This document shows positions 1 through 5,188 of a stretch of 5,188 nt of DNA, one piece after another. The notes beneath the pieces were generated by a model, which worked only from the letters and a program-made list of their open reading frames with translations, searched no databases and had not been told where the DNA came from. The stretch's first letter is position 1. Every line of letters begins with the position of its first letter. The DNA comes from JBHWPB01 sp043424675 (GTDB lineage Bacteria; Bacillota; Bacilli; Lactobacillales; Carnobacteriaceae_A). Made by a program: the position numbers and the translations under genes. The stretch lies in contig JBHWPB010000048.1 in NCBI GenBank assembly GCA_043424675.1, forward strand, positions 1-5,188. Reading direction: 5' to 3'.

Positions 1-21
1 CAAAATATATTATTTTATATT

Positions 22-726
22 TTATTCAAAGACTGCTTCTGCTGGAATTTTTTCTCCTTTTTGTTCTTCGGCTTTTTCAAAATCACCAGCCACTTTATAG
101 AAGTATAATCCAATCAAGATGTCTAATATTCCTGTAATGAAGATGAGATTCCACCCGATATAAACTTGGATAGCTCCTGCAATAAATACACCGAGCAAGT
201 ACCAAAATAAATTCAGCGCTTGATAAGCCCATTGGGATCCTGGCGTTTTATCCCCATGGAATAAAGCTCCCACATACCGACTTAGCATAGTGAGTGGACC
301 TGTAATAATATTTGTTCTGATAATTTCTCCATCATAATAGACATTAATACCGTTCTGGATACCTAAAGTAAAGGCAAAAAAGGTTACAACATAGATATCG
401 GCCGGATCTATATATGCGAGAACAAAATAAGCAATCCCCATTATAATAGGGATAAGGGCTGACCTTTTAGTGGGGGTAAATTTCTTCTGCGTATAGACGA
501 TTCCCGATACAACCCCTCCTAAAAAGAAAGCGATGATGACCCAAACGACTGTCACCCAAGCTTCTCTATTTCCATTCAGTATATGTAATATAGCATTAGA
601 CATGTGACCATTATAAGTGGCGACTCCGAGAACAAACAGATAAACAGTAACTGTATCTTTGAATCCCGCTAAAAATCTCAAGCTGTATAAAATACCGCCC
701 ATATCGTTACGTAATTTAGAATACAT
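22..726 (-). CDS. YoaK family (DUF1275) small integral membrane protein
   Basis: This 234-residue, strongly hydrophobic protein fits the DUF1275/YoaK family of six-helix membrane proteins, whose substrate and biochemical role are not established. Likely membrane segments are about 15-37, 57-78, 90-106, 110-129, 168-188 and 192-211. Family-like motifs are G21-F-K-D near the start of helix 1, N39-G-H-M-S-N44 after it, G122-I-Q-N-G126 in helix 4, and the following I136-R-T-N-I-I-T-G143 stretch. The C-terminal tail (about 212-234) is charged and probably cytoplasmic. The ATG is preceded by a strong AGAGGAG site with a 7-base spacer. The gene starts 15 bases after the flippase stop, so it is almost certainly cotranscribed and probably translationally coupled with it. 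The stop is TAA. Only 21 bases follow in the window, so the operon end is not seen. Family call is good; function is unknown. Confidence 0.85.
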   Translation of the reverse strand: MYSKLRNDMGGILYSLRFLAGFKDTVTVYLFVLGVATYNGHMSNAILHILNGNREAWVTVVWVIIAFFLGGVVSGIVYTQKKFTPTKRSALIPIIMGIAYFVLAYIDPADIYVVTFFAFTLGIQNGINVYYDGEIIRTNIITGPLTMLSRYVGALFHGDKTPGSQWAYQALNLFWYLLGVFIAGAIQVYIGWNLIFITGILDILIGLYFYKVAGDFEKAEEQKGEKIPAEAVFE

Positions 727-733
727 TTTTATA

Positions 734-740
734 CTCCTCT
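734..740 (-). promoter_or_regulatory. Ribosome binding site of the DUF1275 gene
   Basis: AGAGGAG lies 7 bases before the ATG at 726 and sits inside the 15-base gap after the flippase TAA (744-742). This fixes the start codon. It also supports translation reinitiation or coupling with the upstream gene. Confidence 0.85.
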
Positions 741-741
741 T

Positions 742-2430
742 TTATTTAATATTTAACTTTTTTCTAAAGCGAGTGACTCTTGATCCTAATATATTTTCTG
801 CTAACTTAGTTTTTAGGATAAGGTAACCATAAATAAGAATCCCAAAGAAAGCGACAAGTCCTACAAGTATCACAGAAAACAAGCGGCTTTGATCTGGGAA
901 AATCTGCATGAGCAGGTTTCTCGATAAAAGCACAAGGATTGCCATCACTCCAGCGAGTAGAGTGATGAGTAACACTCTTTTCAGCAAAAAATTGATGTCA
1001 TAATCATAATATTTTTTCATCTGGTAGAACAATAAGAAAGATATCACGATAAAACCAATAATAGAGGTTGTAATCATACCGTATACTCCGAGTAAGTCGA
1101 TCGCTGGATATTGCAGGACCAGCTTAACTACTAATCCAATAACAATCGCCCAAAGCATCGGTCGAGTAGGTGTCGTAGTCTTCAAGATATTCGCAAGTAA
1201 AATAAAAAGAGCACCGATCAAAGCAAATAGAGCTGATACTTGTGTCAAACTTCCTCCAAGAGCGGTAAACTCATTCCACCCATAAAATATGGCATAAAGA
1301 TGCTCCCCTAAGACTCCCATTCCAAAAGTTGCTGGAATCATCACCAGCAAAAGGAGCTGAATGGAGTTCACAAACTGTCTTTCAATCTCTTTATGGTCTC
1401 CTTTTGTTACTAAATCACTCAGTAAAGGAATGGATGTTGAGGCCATTGATGTTCCAATAGACACCAAAATAACAACGATTTTTATGGTGTTCGCATTAGA
1501 TATTCCATACAATATCTGAATATCTTCAGCAGAATAATTTGATGTCATTTCCATAATCGGTTCAAATGTAAATTGATCGATGAATTGAGAAACAGTCAAA
1601 GCAGTTGATATAAAGATAAACGGAATCGCTGTGATTATGATGCTTTTCATGAGCTCCGTTGTCGATATTTCAACTTCGTTAAGACTTTCTGATGGCTCAC
1701 GATCCAATATCGTCCCACTGGTTTTCATCTTCCACATTAAATAGATTAAAGAGAAGAAGGCACCAATAAAGGCTGCGAAAGTTGATAATGAGACAGCCAA
1801 TAACGGGCTGCCATTAAACACTTGCCGCACAAGATAAACACTGGCCAACATAAAGATGACTCTGGCAAACTGCTCGATGATTTGAGAGAGAGCAGAAGGT
1901 GCCATATTGTTGTGTCCCTGGAAAAAACCTCTTGTCACACTCATCACTGGAATAATCAGTAATGCTGGAACTAAAGATCTGATCACCACTACCCCATCAT
2001 AAGTGGAAGCGGTCGGACTTTGTTCTGCAAAAACAGGAGCTAAGACATACATCAAGACCCCAAATACAAGGCCTGAAAGCAACATAAGCTGCAGAGCTCT
2101 TTTATAAATAGCTTTTCCTGTCTCATATTCTTGCCGCGCATTATAATGCGAAATTTGTGAAGATATAGCGGATGGAATACCAGCGGTTGAGAGGTTCACA
2201 AAGAAACCATAGGGTGTATAAGCGACTTGAAATAATGCATTCGCTGCGTTTGCAACTTCTGGTGTTCCCATCCATTCCATCCAGAGAATGATATAGAGTG
2301 CTCCCATCAACCGAGAAGCAAGACTGCCAAAAGTCATCCACGCAGAACCTTTAATGAGATTGCCTGTATGATCAAAACTAGATTCATTATCACTTTTCTG
2401 TGATTTTGTACAGCTATTTTCCTTAGACAT
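742..2430 (-). CDS. ytgP: YtgP/MurJ-type lipid flippase (MOP superfamily polysaccharide transporter)
   Basis: This 562-residue polytopic membrane protein belongs to the MOP/PST flippase superfamily. It most resembles the Bacillus YtgP (MurJ) branch, which moves lipid II, the peptidoglycan precursor, across the membrane; that function is carried over from the family. About 14 membrane segments can be read: roughly 29-51, 69-90, 113-135, 149-170, 184-204, 208-232, 262-282, 308-337, 356-378, 395-417, 425-440, 445-470, 484-503 and 516-540. Diagnostic stretches are G-S-L-A-S-R40-L-M-G in helix 1, Y-T-P-Y-G-F-F near 71-77, and R167-G-F-F-Q-G-H-N-N-M with the following S-Q-I-I-E-Q-F-A-R190. A hydrophilic loop (about 233-260) separates the two halves. 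The first 24 residues are polar and precede helix 1. No later Met could serve as start before M32, which is inside the helix, so the first ATG is kept. Another PST substrate, such as a wall or capsule polysaccharide lipid intermediate, cannot be excluded. Confidence 0.87.
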   Translation of the reverse strand: MSKENSCTKSQKSDNESSFDHTGNLIKGSAWMTFGSLASRLMGALYIILWMEWMGTPEVANAANALFQVAYTPYGFFVNLSTAGIPSAISSQISHYNARQEYETGKAIYKRALQLMLLSGLVFGVLMYVLAPVFAEQSPTASTYDGVVVIRSLVPALLIIPVMSVTRGFFQGHNNMAPSALSQIIEQFARVIFMLASVYLVRQVFNGSPLLAVSLSTFAAFIGAFFSLIYLMWKMKTSGTILDREPSESLNEVEISTTELMKSIIITAIPFIFISTALTVSQFIDQFTFEPIMEMTSNYSAEDIQILYGISNANTIKIVVILVSIGTSMASTSIPLLSDLVTKGDHKEIERQFVNSIQLLLLVMIPATFGMGVLGEHLYAIFYGWNEFTALGGSLTQVSALFALIGALFILLANILKTTTPTRPMLWAIVIGLVVKLVLQYPAIDLLGVYGMITTSIIGFIVISFLLFYQMKKYYDYDINFLLKRVLLITLLAGVMAILVLLSRNLLMQIFPDQSRLFSVILVGLVAFFGILIYGYLILKTKLAENILGSRVTRFRKKLNIK

Positions 2431-2434
2431 ACTT

Positions 2435-2439
2435 ACCTT
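2435..2439 (-). promoter_or_regulatory. Moderate ribosome binding site of the flippase gene
   Basis: AAGGT lies 4 bases before the ATG at 2430, with a second AGG at 2443-2441. It is weaker than the AGGAG sites before leuS and the DUF1275 gene. No alternative start with a better site is visible. Confidence 0.5.
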
Positions 2440-2451
2440 ACCTAACTTTAT

Positions 2452-2479
2452 ATAATATTTTATTATTCTCCACCGACAA
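2452..2479 (-). promoter_or_regulatory. Possible weak sigma-A promoter before the flippase gene
   Basis: TTGTCG (2479-2474, 4 of 6 to TTGACA) and TATTAT (2457-2452, 5 of 6 to TATAAT) are separated by 16 bases. Transcription would begin near 2445, leaving a very short leader before the ATG at 2430. The region is AT-rich, so chance matches are likely; this is a suggestion only. Confidence 0.3.
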
Positions 2480-2486
2480 TTCTATC

Positions 2487-2504
2487 TCTTATCATCGGAT
2501 AAGA
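2487..2504 (-). repeat. Short inverted repeat between leuS and the flippase gene
   Basis: TCTTATC and GATAAGA form a perfect 7-base-pair stem with a CGAT tetraloop, starting 24 bases after the leuS stop codon. No T-run follows on either strand, so it lacks the form of an intrinsic terminator. It could slow 3' decay of leuS RNA, bind a protein, or be incidental. The remainder of this 98-base gap is AT-rich and holds only the promoter-like pair and the ribosome binding site. Confidence 0.5.
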
Positions 2505-2528
2505 CAAACAAAAATGCAGGTTTTCAAA

Positions 2529-4946
2529 TTATTTTGTGACAATATTGACGATCTTTTCAGGAACAACAATAATACGAGCAATTTCTTGGTCGGAAATTAA
2601 TTCTTGGATGCGGTCATTCTCTAAAGCTTTCTTTTCTAAGTCCTCTTTAAAAATCCCTGAAGGAACTTGAGCTTTTGCTCTCACCTTGCCGTCTACTTGG
2701 AAAACAACTTCAATCTCATCTTCAACCAGATATTCTTCATCGTAAGTTGGCCATGTAACCTTTTCGATAGAGTCTTCCGAACCTGTCAGACGCACCCATA
2801 ATTCTTCACCAAGGTGAGGCGCAATAGGGTGTAGCATACGGACAAAACCTTTCATATAGTCGTAAGGCAGTGTCTCTTGTTTGTTTGCTTCGTTTACAAA
2901 GATCATCAGTTGTGAAATAGCAGTGTTAAAGTGTAAAGTTTCAAGATCATCTGTTACTTTCTTCACGGTCTGATTATAAACAACATCCAGTGTCCCATCA
3001 TTATAGGTTGTAATTCGATCTCTGAGTTCGCCTTCTTCATCGATCAATAGTCGCCATACTCTATCCAAGAAACGCCGTGACCCATCAAGACCTTCCTCAC
3101 TCCACGCTACTTCAGAATCAAGAGGCCCCATGAACATTTCGTAGAGACGCAAGGTATCTGCTCCGTATTCTTCTACCACATCATCAGGGTTTACAACATT
3201 TCCTTTTGATTTAGACATTTTTTCATTGTTCTCCCCTAAAATCATGCCTTGATTATATAATTTTTGGAAAGGTTCCTTTGTTTTCACAACGCCTAAATCA
3301 TATAAGAATTTATGCCAGAAACGTGCATAGAGAAGGTGAAGCACAGCATGTTCTGCTCCTCCCACGTATAAATCAACATTCCCCCAATAGTCTAACGCTT
3401 CCTCACTTGCCAGTTCCTCATTGTTGTGTGGATCTGTGAAGCGTAAGAAGTACCAAGAACTCCCGGCCCATTGCGGCATAGTGTTCGTATCTCTGCGCCC
3501 CTTCATTCCTGTCTCTGGATCTGTTACATTTACCCAATCGTCAAGATTTGCAAGCGGAGATTCTCCTGTTCCGCTTGGTTCAACCTTATCTGTTTTTGGT
3601 AAGAGCAACGGAAGCTCCTCTTCAGGTACAGTCGTTTTTGTACCATCTTCCCAATGGATGACAGGAATAGGTTCTCCCCAGTAACGCTGTCTAGCAAACA
3701 GCCAATCTCTGAGGCGGTAAGTAGTTTTAGCTTCTCCTTTACCTTCCTCTTCCAGCCACTCAACCATTTTTTCATTCGCTTCTTCAATATTTAGACCATC
3801 GAGGAAATCAGAATTAACGTGCGGTCCATCTTCTATGTAAGCTTCTTTTTCAAGATCCCCGCCTTCCACTACTTCTATAATTTCTAAATCATATTTCTGT
3901 GCGAATTCATAGTCTCTTTGGTCGTGGCCCGGCACAGCCATGACAACTCCCGAACCGTATGAACTTAGGACGTAATCCCCCACCCAGATTGGAATTTCTT
4001 TACCATTCACTGGATTGATAGCATATCTCCCAGTAAATACTCCTGTTTTCTCTTTCGCGAGATCTGTTCGTTCTAATTCAGATTTTTGACTTACTTCTTC
4101 AACGTAAGCAGATACTGCTTCACTCTGTTCTTCTGTAGTCAATTCTTCCACAATATCTAGTTCTGGAGACATGACCACATAAGTCATACCAAACAGAGTA
4201 TCAGCGCGAGTTGTGAAAACTTCTAGTTCTCTACCGCTGTCTTTAACAGGAACTTGAACGCTTGTTCCTTCAGATTTCCCAATCCAATTTCGCTGCATTT
4301 CTTTAACACTTTCTGGCCAATCAACTTCGTCTAGATCTTCAAGTAAACGCTCAGCATACTCTGTGATTTTGAGCATCCACTGTTTCATAGGGCGTCTATA
4401 AACAGGATGACCGCCACGCTCACTCTTTCCATCGATAACCTCTTCGTTAGCAAGCACCGTACCTAATGCAGGACACCAATTCACCGAAACTTCTTCTTCG
4501 TAAGCTAAACCTTTTTCAAAAAGTTTGACGAAAATCCATTGTGTCCATTTGTAAAAGTCAGGGTCTGTAGTTGAAAACTCACGACTCCAATCATAAGAAA
4601 AGCCTAAAGATTTCATCTGAGACTTGAAGTTTTCAATGTTAGCTTTTGTATATTCTTCGGGATCGTTTCCTGTATCTAAAGCATATTGCTCGGCAGGCAG
4701 CCCAAAAGCGTCCCATCCCATAGGATGCAAGACATTGTAACCCTGGGCACGCTTGTAACGAGCCACAATATCTGTTGCGGTATAACCTTTAGGGTGACCG
4801 ACATGGAGGCCTTCGCCGGAAGGATATGGAAACATATCTAAGACATAATATTTTTCTTTATCGCTTTTATCTTCAGTCTTAAAAGTTTGATTTGTTTCCC
4901 AATAGTGCTGCCATTTTTTTTCTAATACTTCATGGTTGTAAGCCAT
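2529..4946 (-). CDS. leuS: Leucyl-tRNA synthetase (LeuRS, class Ia)
   Basis: This cytoplasmic enzyme charges tRNA-Leu with leucine using ATP and hydrolyses mischarged products. The protein is 805 residues, close to the full length of Bacillus-type LeuRS. The catalytic Rossmann fold carries the HIGH-type motif H48-V-G-H51 and the KMSKS motif K576-M-S-K-S580. The CP1 editing domain spans about 223-410. It contains the threonine-rich T245-T-R-A-D-T250 and G-H341-D342-Q-R-D345; by eye T250 and D345 match E. coli T252 and D345. The domain ends before R411-L-R-D-W-L-F-A-R-Q-R-Y-W-G. The anticodon-binding helices follow KMSKS. A small C-terminal domain begins near 743 with V-D-G-K-V-R-A-K at about 751-758. 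Only one cysteine (C158) is present, so the four-ligand zinc site of the T. thermophilus enzyme is absent. The KMSKS motif directly follows G-E-N-N-E, so the E. coli-type leucine-specific insertion is also missing. Start ATG has AGGAG upstream; stop is TAA. Expression is governed by the T-box leader. Confidence 0.99.
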   Translation of the reverse strand: MAYNHEVLEKKWQHYWETNQTFKTEDKSDKEKYYVLDMFPYPSGEGLHVGHPKGYTATDIVARYKRAQGYNVLHPMGWDAFGLPAEQYALDTGNDPEEYTKANIENFKSQMKSLGFSYDWSREFSTTDPDFYKWTQWIFVKLFEKGLAYEEEVSVNWCPALGTVLANEEVIDGKSERGGHPVYRRPMKQWMLKITEYAERLLEDLDEVDWPESVKEMQRNWIGKSEGTSVQVPVKDSGRELEVFTTRADTLFGMTYVVMSPELDIVEELTTEEQSEAVSAYVEEVSQKSELERTDLAKEKTGVFTGRYAINPVNGKEIPIWVGDYVLSSYGSGVVMAVPGHDQRDYEFAQKYDLEIIEVVEGGDLEKEAYIEDGPHVNSDFLDGLNIEEANEKMVEWLEEEGKGEAKTTYRLRDWLFARQRYWGEPIPVIHWEDGTKTTVPEEELPLLLPKTDKVEPSGTGESPLANLDDWVNVTDPETGMKGRRDTNTMPQWAGSSWYFLRFTDPHNNEELASEEALDYWGNVDLYVGGAEHAVLHLLYARFWHKFLYDLGVVKTKEPFQKLYNQGMILGENNEKMSKSKGNVVNPDDVVEEYGADTLRLYEMFMGPLDSEVAWSEEGLDGSRRFLDRVWRLLIDEEGELRDRITTYNDGTLDVVYNQTVKKVTDDLETLHFNTAISQLMIFVNEANKQETLPYDYMKGFVRMLHPIAPHLGEELWVRLTGSEDSIEKVTWPTYDEEYLVEDEIEVVFQVDGKVRAKAQVPSGIFKEDLEKKALENDRIQELISDQEIARIIVVPEKIVNIVTK

Positions 4947-4956
4947 TCTATCACTG

Positions 4957-4961
4957 CTCCT
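4957..4961 (-). promoter_or_regulatory. Ribosome binding site of leuS
   Basis: AGGAG sits 10 bases before the leuS ATG, slightly further than usual. It lies downstream of the leader terminator, so it is not part of the switching helices. This fits a T-box that controls transcription rather than translation. Confidence 0.8.
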
Positions 4962-4974
4962 ATAATTTTTTATT

Positions 4975-5018
4975 AAAAAAACCCTATGGACACATTGCTA
5001 GTATATATGTCCACAGGG
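4975..5018 (-). terminator. Leader intrinsic terminator of the leuS T-box
   Basis: CCCTGTGGACA (5018-5008) pairs with TGTCCATAGGG (4992-4982) as 11 base pairs including one G-U. A 15-base AT-rich loop and a run of seven T (4981-4975) complete it. It forms when charged tRNA-Leu fails to stabilise the antiterminator, stopping transcription 28 bases before the leuS ATG. Confidence 0.95.
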
Positions 5019-5042
5019 CGCTTTAACGCGGTACCACCTATG
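5012..5042 (-). promoter_or_regulatory. T-box antiterminator with tRNA acceptor-binding bulge
   Basis: CATAGG (5042-5037) pairs with CCTGTG (5017-5012) with one U-G pair, and an upper stem forms from CGC/GCG around 5030-5019. The bulge TGGT (5036-5033) is complementary to ACCA, the end of a tRNA with discriminator A, as expected for tRNA-Leu. The 3' strand is shared with the terminator's 5' strand, so the two structures exclude each other. Confidence 0.9.
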
Positions 5043-5117
5043 TTTTTGCATTAATGCAACTTTAGAATCGTTAACGAGATTAATCGACTTATCTTTTCAA
5101 ATAAGTAACTTAAAGAT

Positions 5118-5120
5118 GAG
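5118..5120 (-). promoter_or_regulatory. T-box specifier codon CTC (leucine)
   Basis: CTC follows GAA and precedes A, as in the specifier loop of leucine T-boxes. It would pair with the GAG anticodon of a tRNA-Leu. The amino acid agrees with the downstream leuS gene, which supports the placement. The 5' side of the loop would be the GTAGG region near 5183-5179. Confidence 0.88.
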
Positions 5121-5188
5121 TTCAGTTGCCTTTCCTTGCATTCTCACCATCCATGCAATCTCTTAAGAGAAAGGTTTTCCTACAGTAG

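Larger units (their letters stand above)
4975..5188 (-). promoter_or_regulatory. Leucine T-box leader (tRNA-Leu sensing riboswitch), 5' end cut
   Basis: T-box leaders bind uncharged tRNA in the nascent mRNA and permit read-through into synthetase or amino-acid genes. The conserved T-box core AGGTGGTACCGCG is at 5039-5027. Upstream is a Stem I domain: CCTTTC (5174-5169) pairs with GAAAGG (5134-5129), and TTGCAT (5158-5153) pairs with ATGCAA (5141-5136) around an 11-base loop containing GGTGAGA. The specifier region reads GAACTCATC, giving CTC (Leu). Two more hairpins follow, at 5106-5087 (ACTTAT/ATAAGT) and at 5059-5046 (a Stem III-like palindrome), then the antiterminator and terminator. The base of Stem I and the promoter lie beyond the window edge. 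Identity is very secure; exact stem boundaries were paired by eye. Confidence 0.96.

Noticed and set aside
1..30. Possible terminator after the DUF1275 gene
   Set aside because: An A/T-only stem (AAAATAT/ATATTTT) can be drawn on the minus strand, but it has no G-C pairs and no following T-run before the window ends. It also overlaps the last codons of the gene.
2141..2341. 66-codon minus-strand frame inside the flippase gene
   Set aside because: It is an out-of-frame reading of the flippase N-terminal half, with no plausible product. Shadow frame.
2431..2528. Intrinsic terminator between leuS and the flippase
   Set aside because: The only clear stem (2504-2487) is followed by purine-rich sequence rather than T residues, on both strands.
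3421..3684. Open frame of 87 codons on the plus strand inside leuS
   Set aside because: It lies antisense to the conserved LeuRS catalytic region, has no clear ribosome binding site and resembles no family I know. It is a shadow of leuS.
3530..3787. 85-codon minus-strand frame inside leuS, rich in Lys and Arg
   Set aside because: It overlaps the CP1-to-catalytic-core junction of LeuRS in another frame. Its basic composition follows from reading GAA/GAG-rich codons out of phase.

Overview
The window is an ordinary chromosomal segment of a low-GC Gram-positive bacterium. Lactobacillales is the best guess, perhaps a Carnobacteriaceae-like or Enterococcus-like lineage. The evidence is AT-rich sequence, strong AGGAG-type ribosome binding sites, a T-box leader, and a leucyl-tRNA synthetase of the short Bacillus/Lactobacillales type. 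The family-level placement is inference. No mobile element, CRISPR array, rRNA or tRNA is visible.

All genes lie on the minus strand, so transcription runs from high to low coordinates. First comes a leucine T-box leader (about 5188 to 4975, its 5' end cut by the window edge). It carries a CTC specifier, an antiterminator and a mutually exclusive intrinsic terminator. Then follow leuS (4946-2529), a YtgP/MurJ-type lipid flippase (2430-742) and a six-helix YoaK-family (DUF1275) membrane protein (726-22). The flippase and DUF1275 genes are only 15 bases apart and probably translationally coupled. The 98-base gap between leuS and the flippase has no recognisable terminator. It holds a short inverted repeat and a weak promoter-like pair, so the flippase may be read from both the leuS transcript and its own start.

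The leader should sense uncharged tRNA-Leu: without leucine the tRNA stabilises the antiterminator and leuS is transcribed. If read-through continues, the cell-wall flippase and the DUF1275 protein would also rise on leucine starvation; this is inference. No functional link between the synthetase and the two membrane proteins is evident. I found no convincing undescribed system. The most interesting points are the coupling of a T-box to envelope genes, small departures in LeuRS motifs, and repeated complementary hexamers in the leader.
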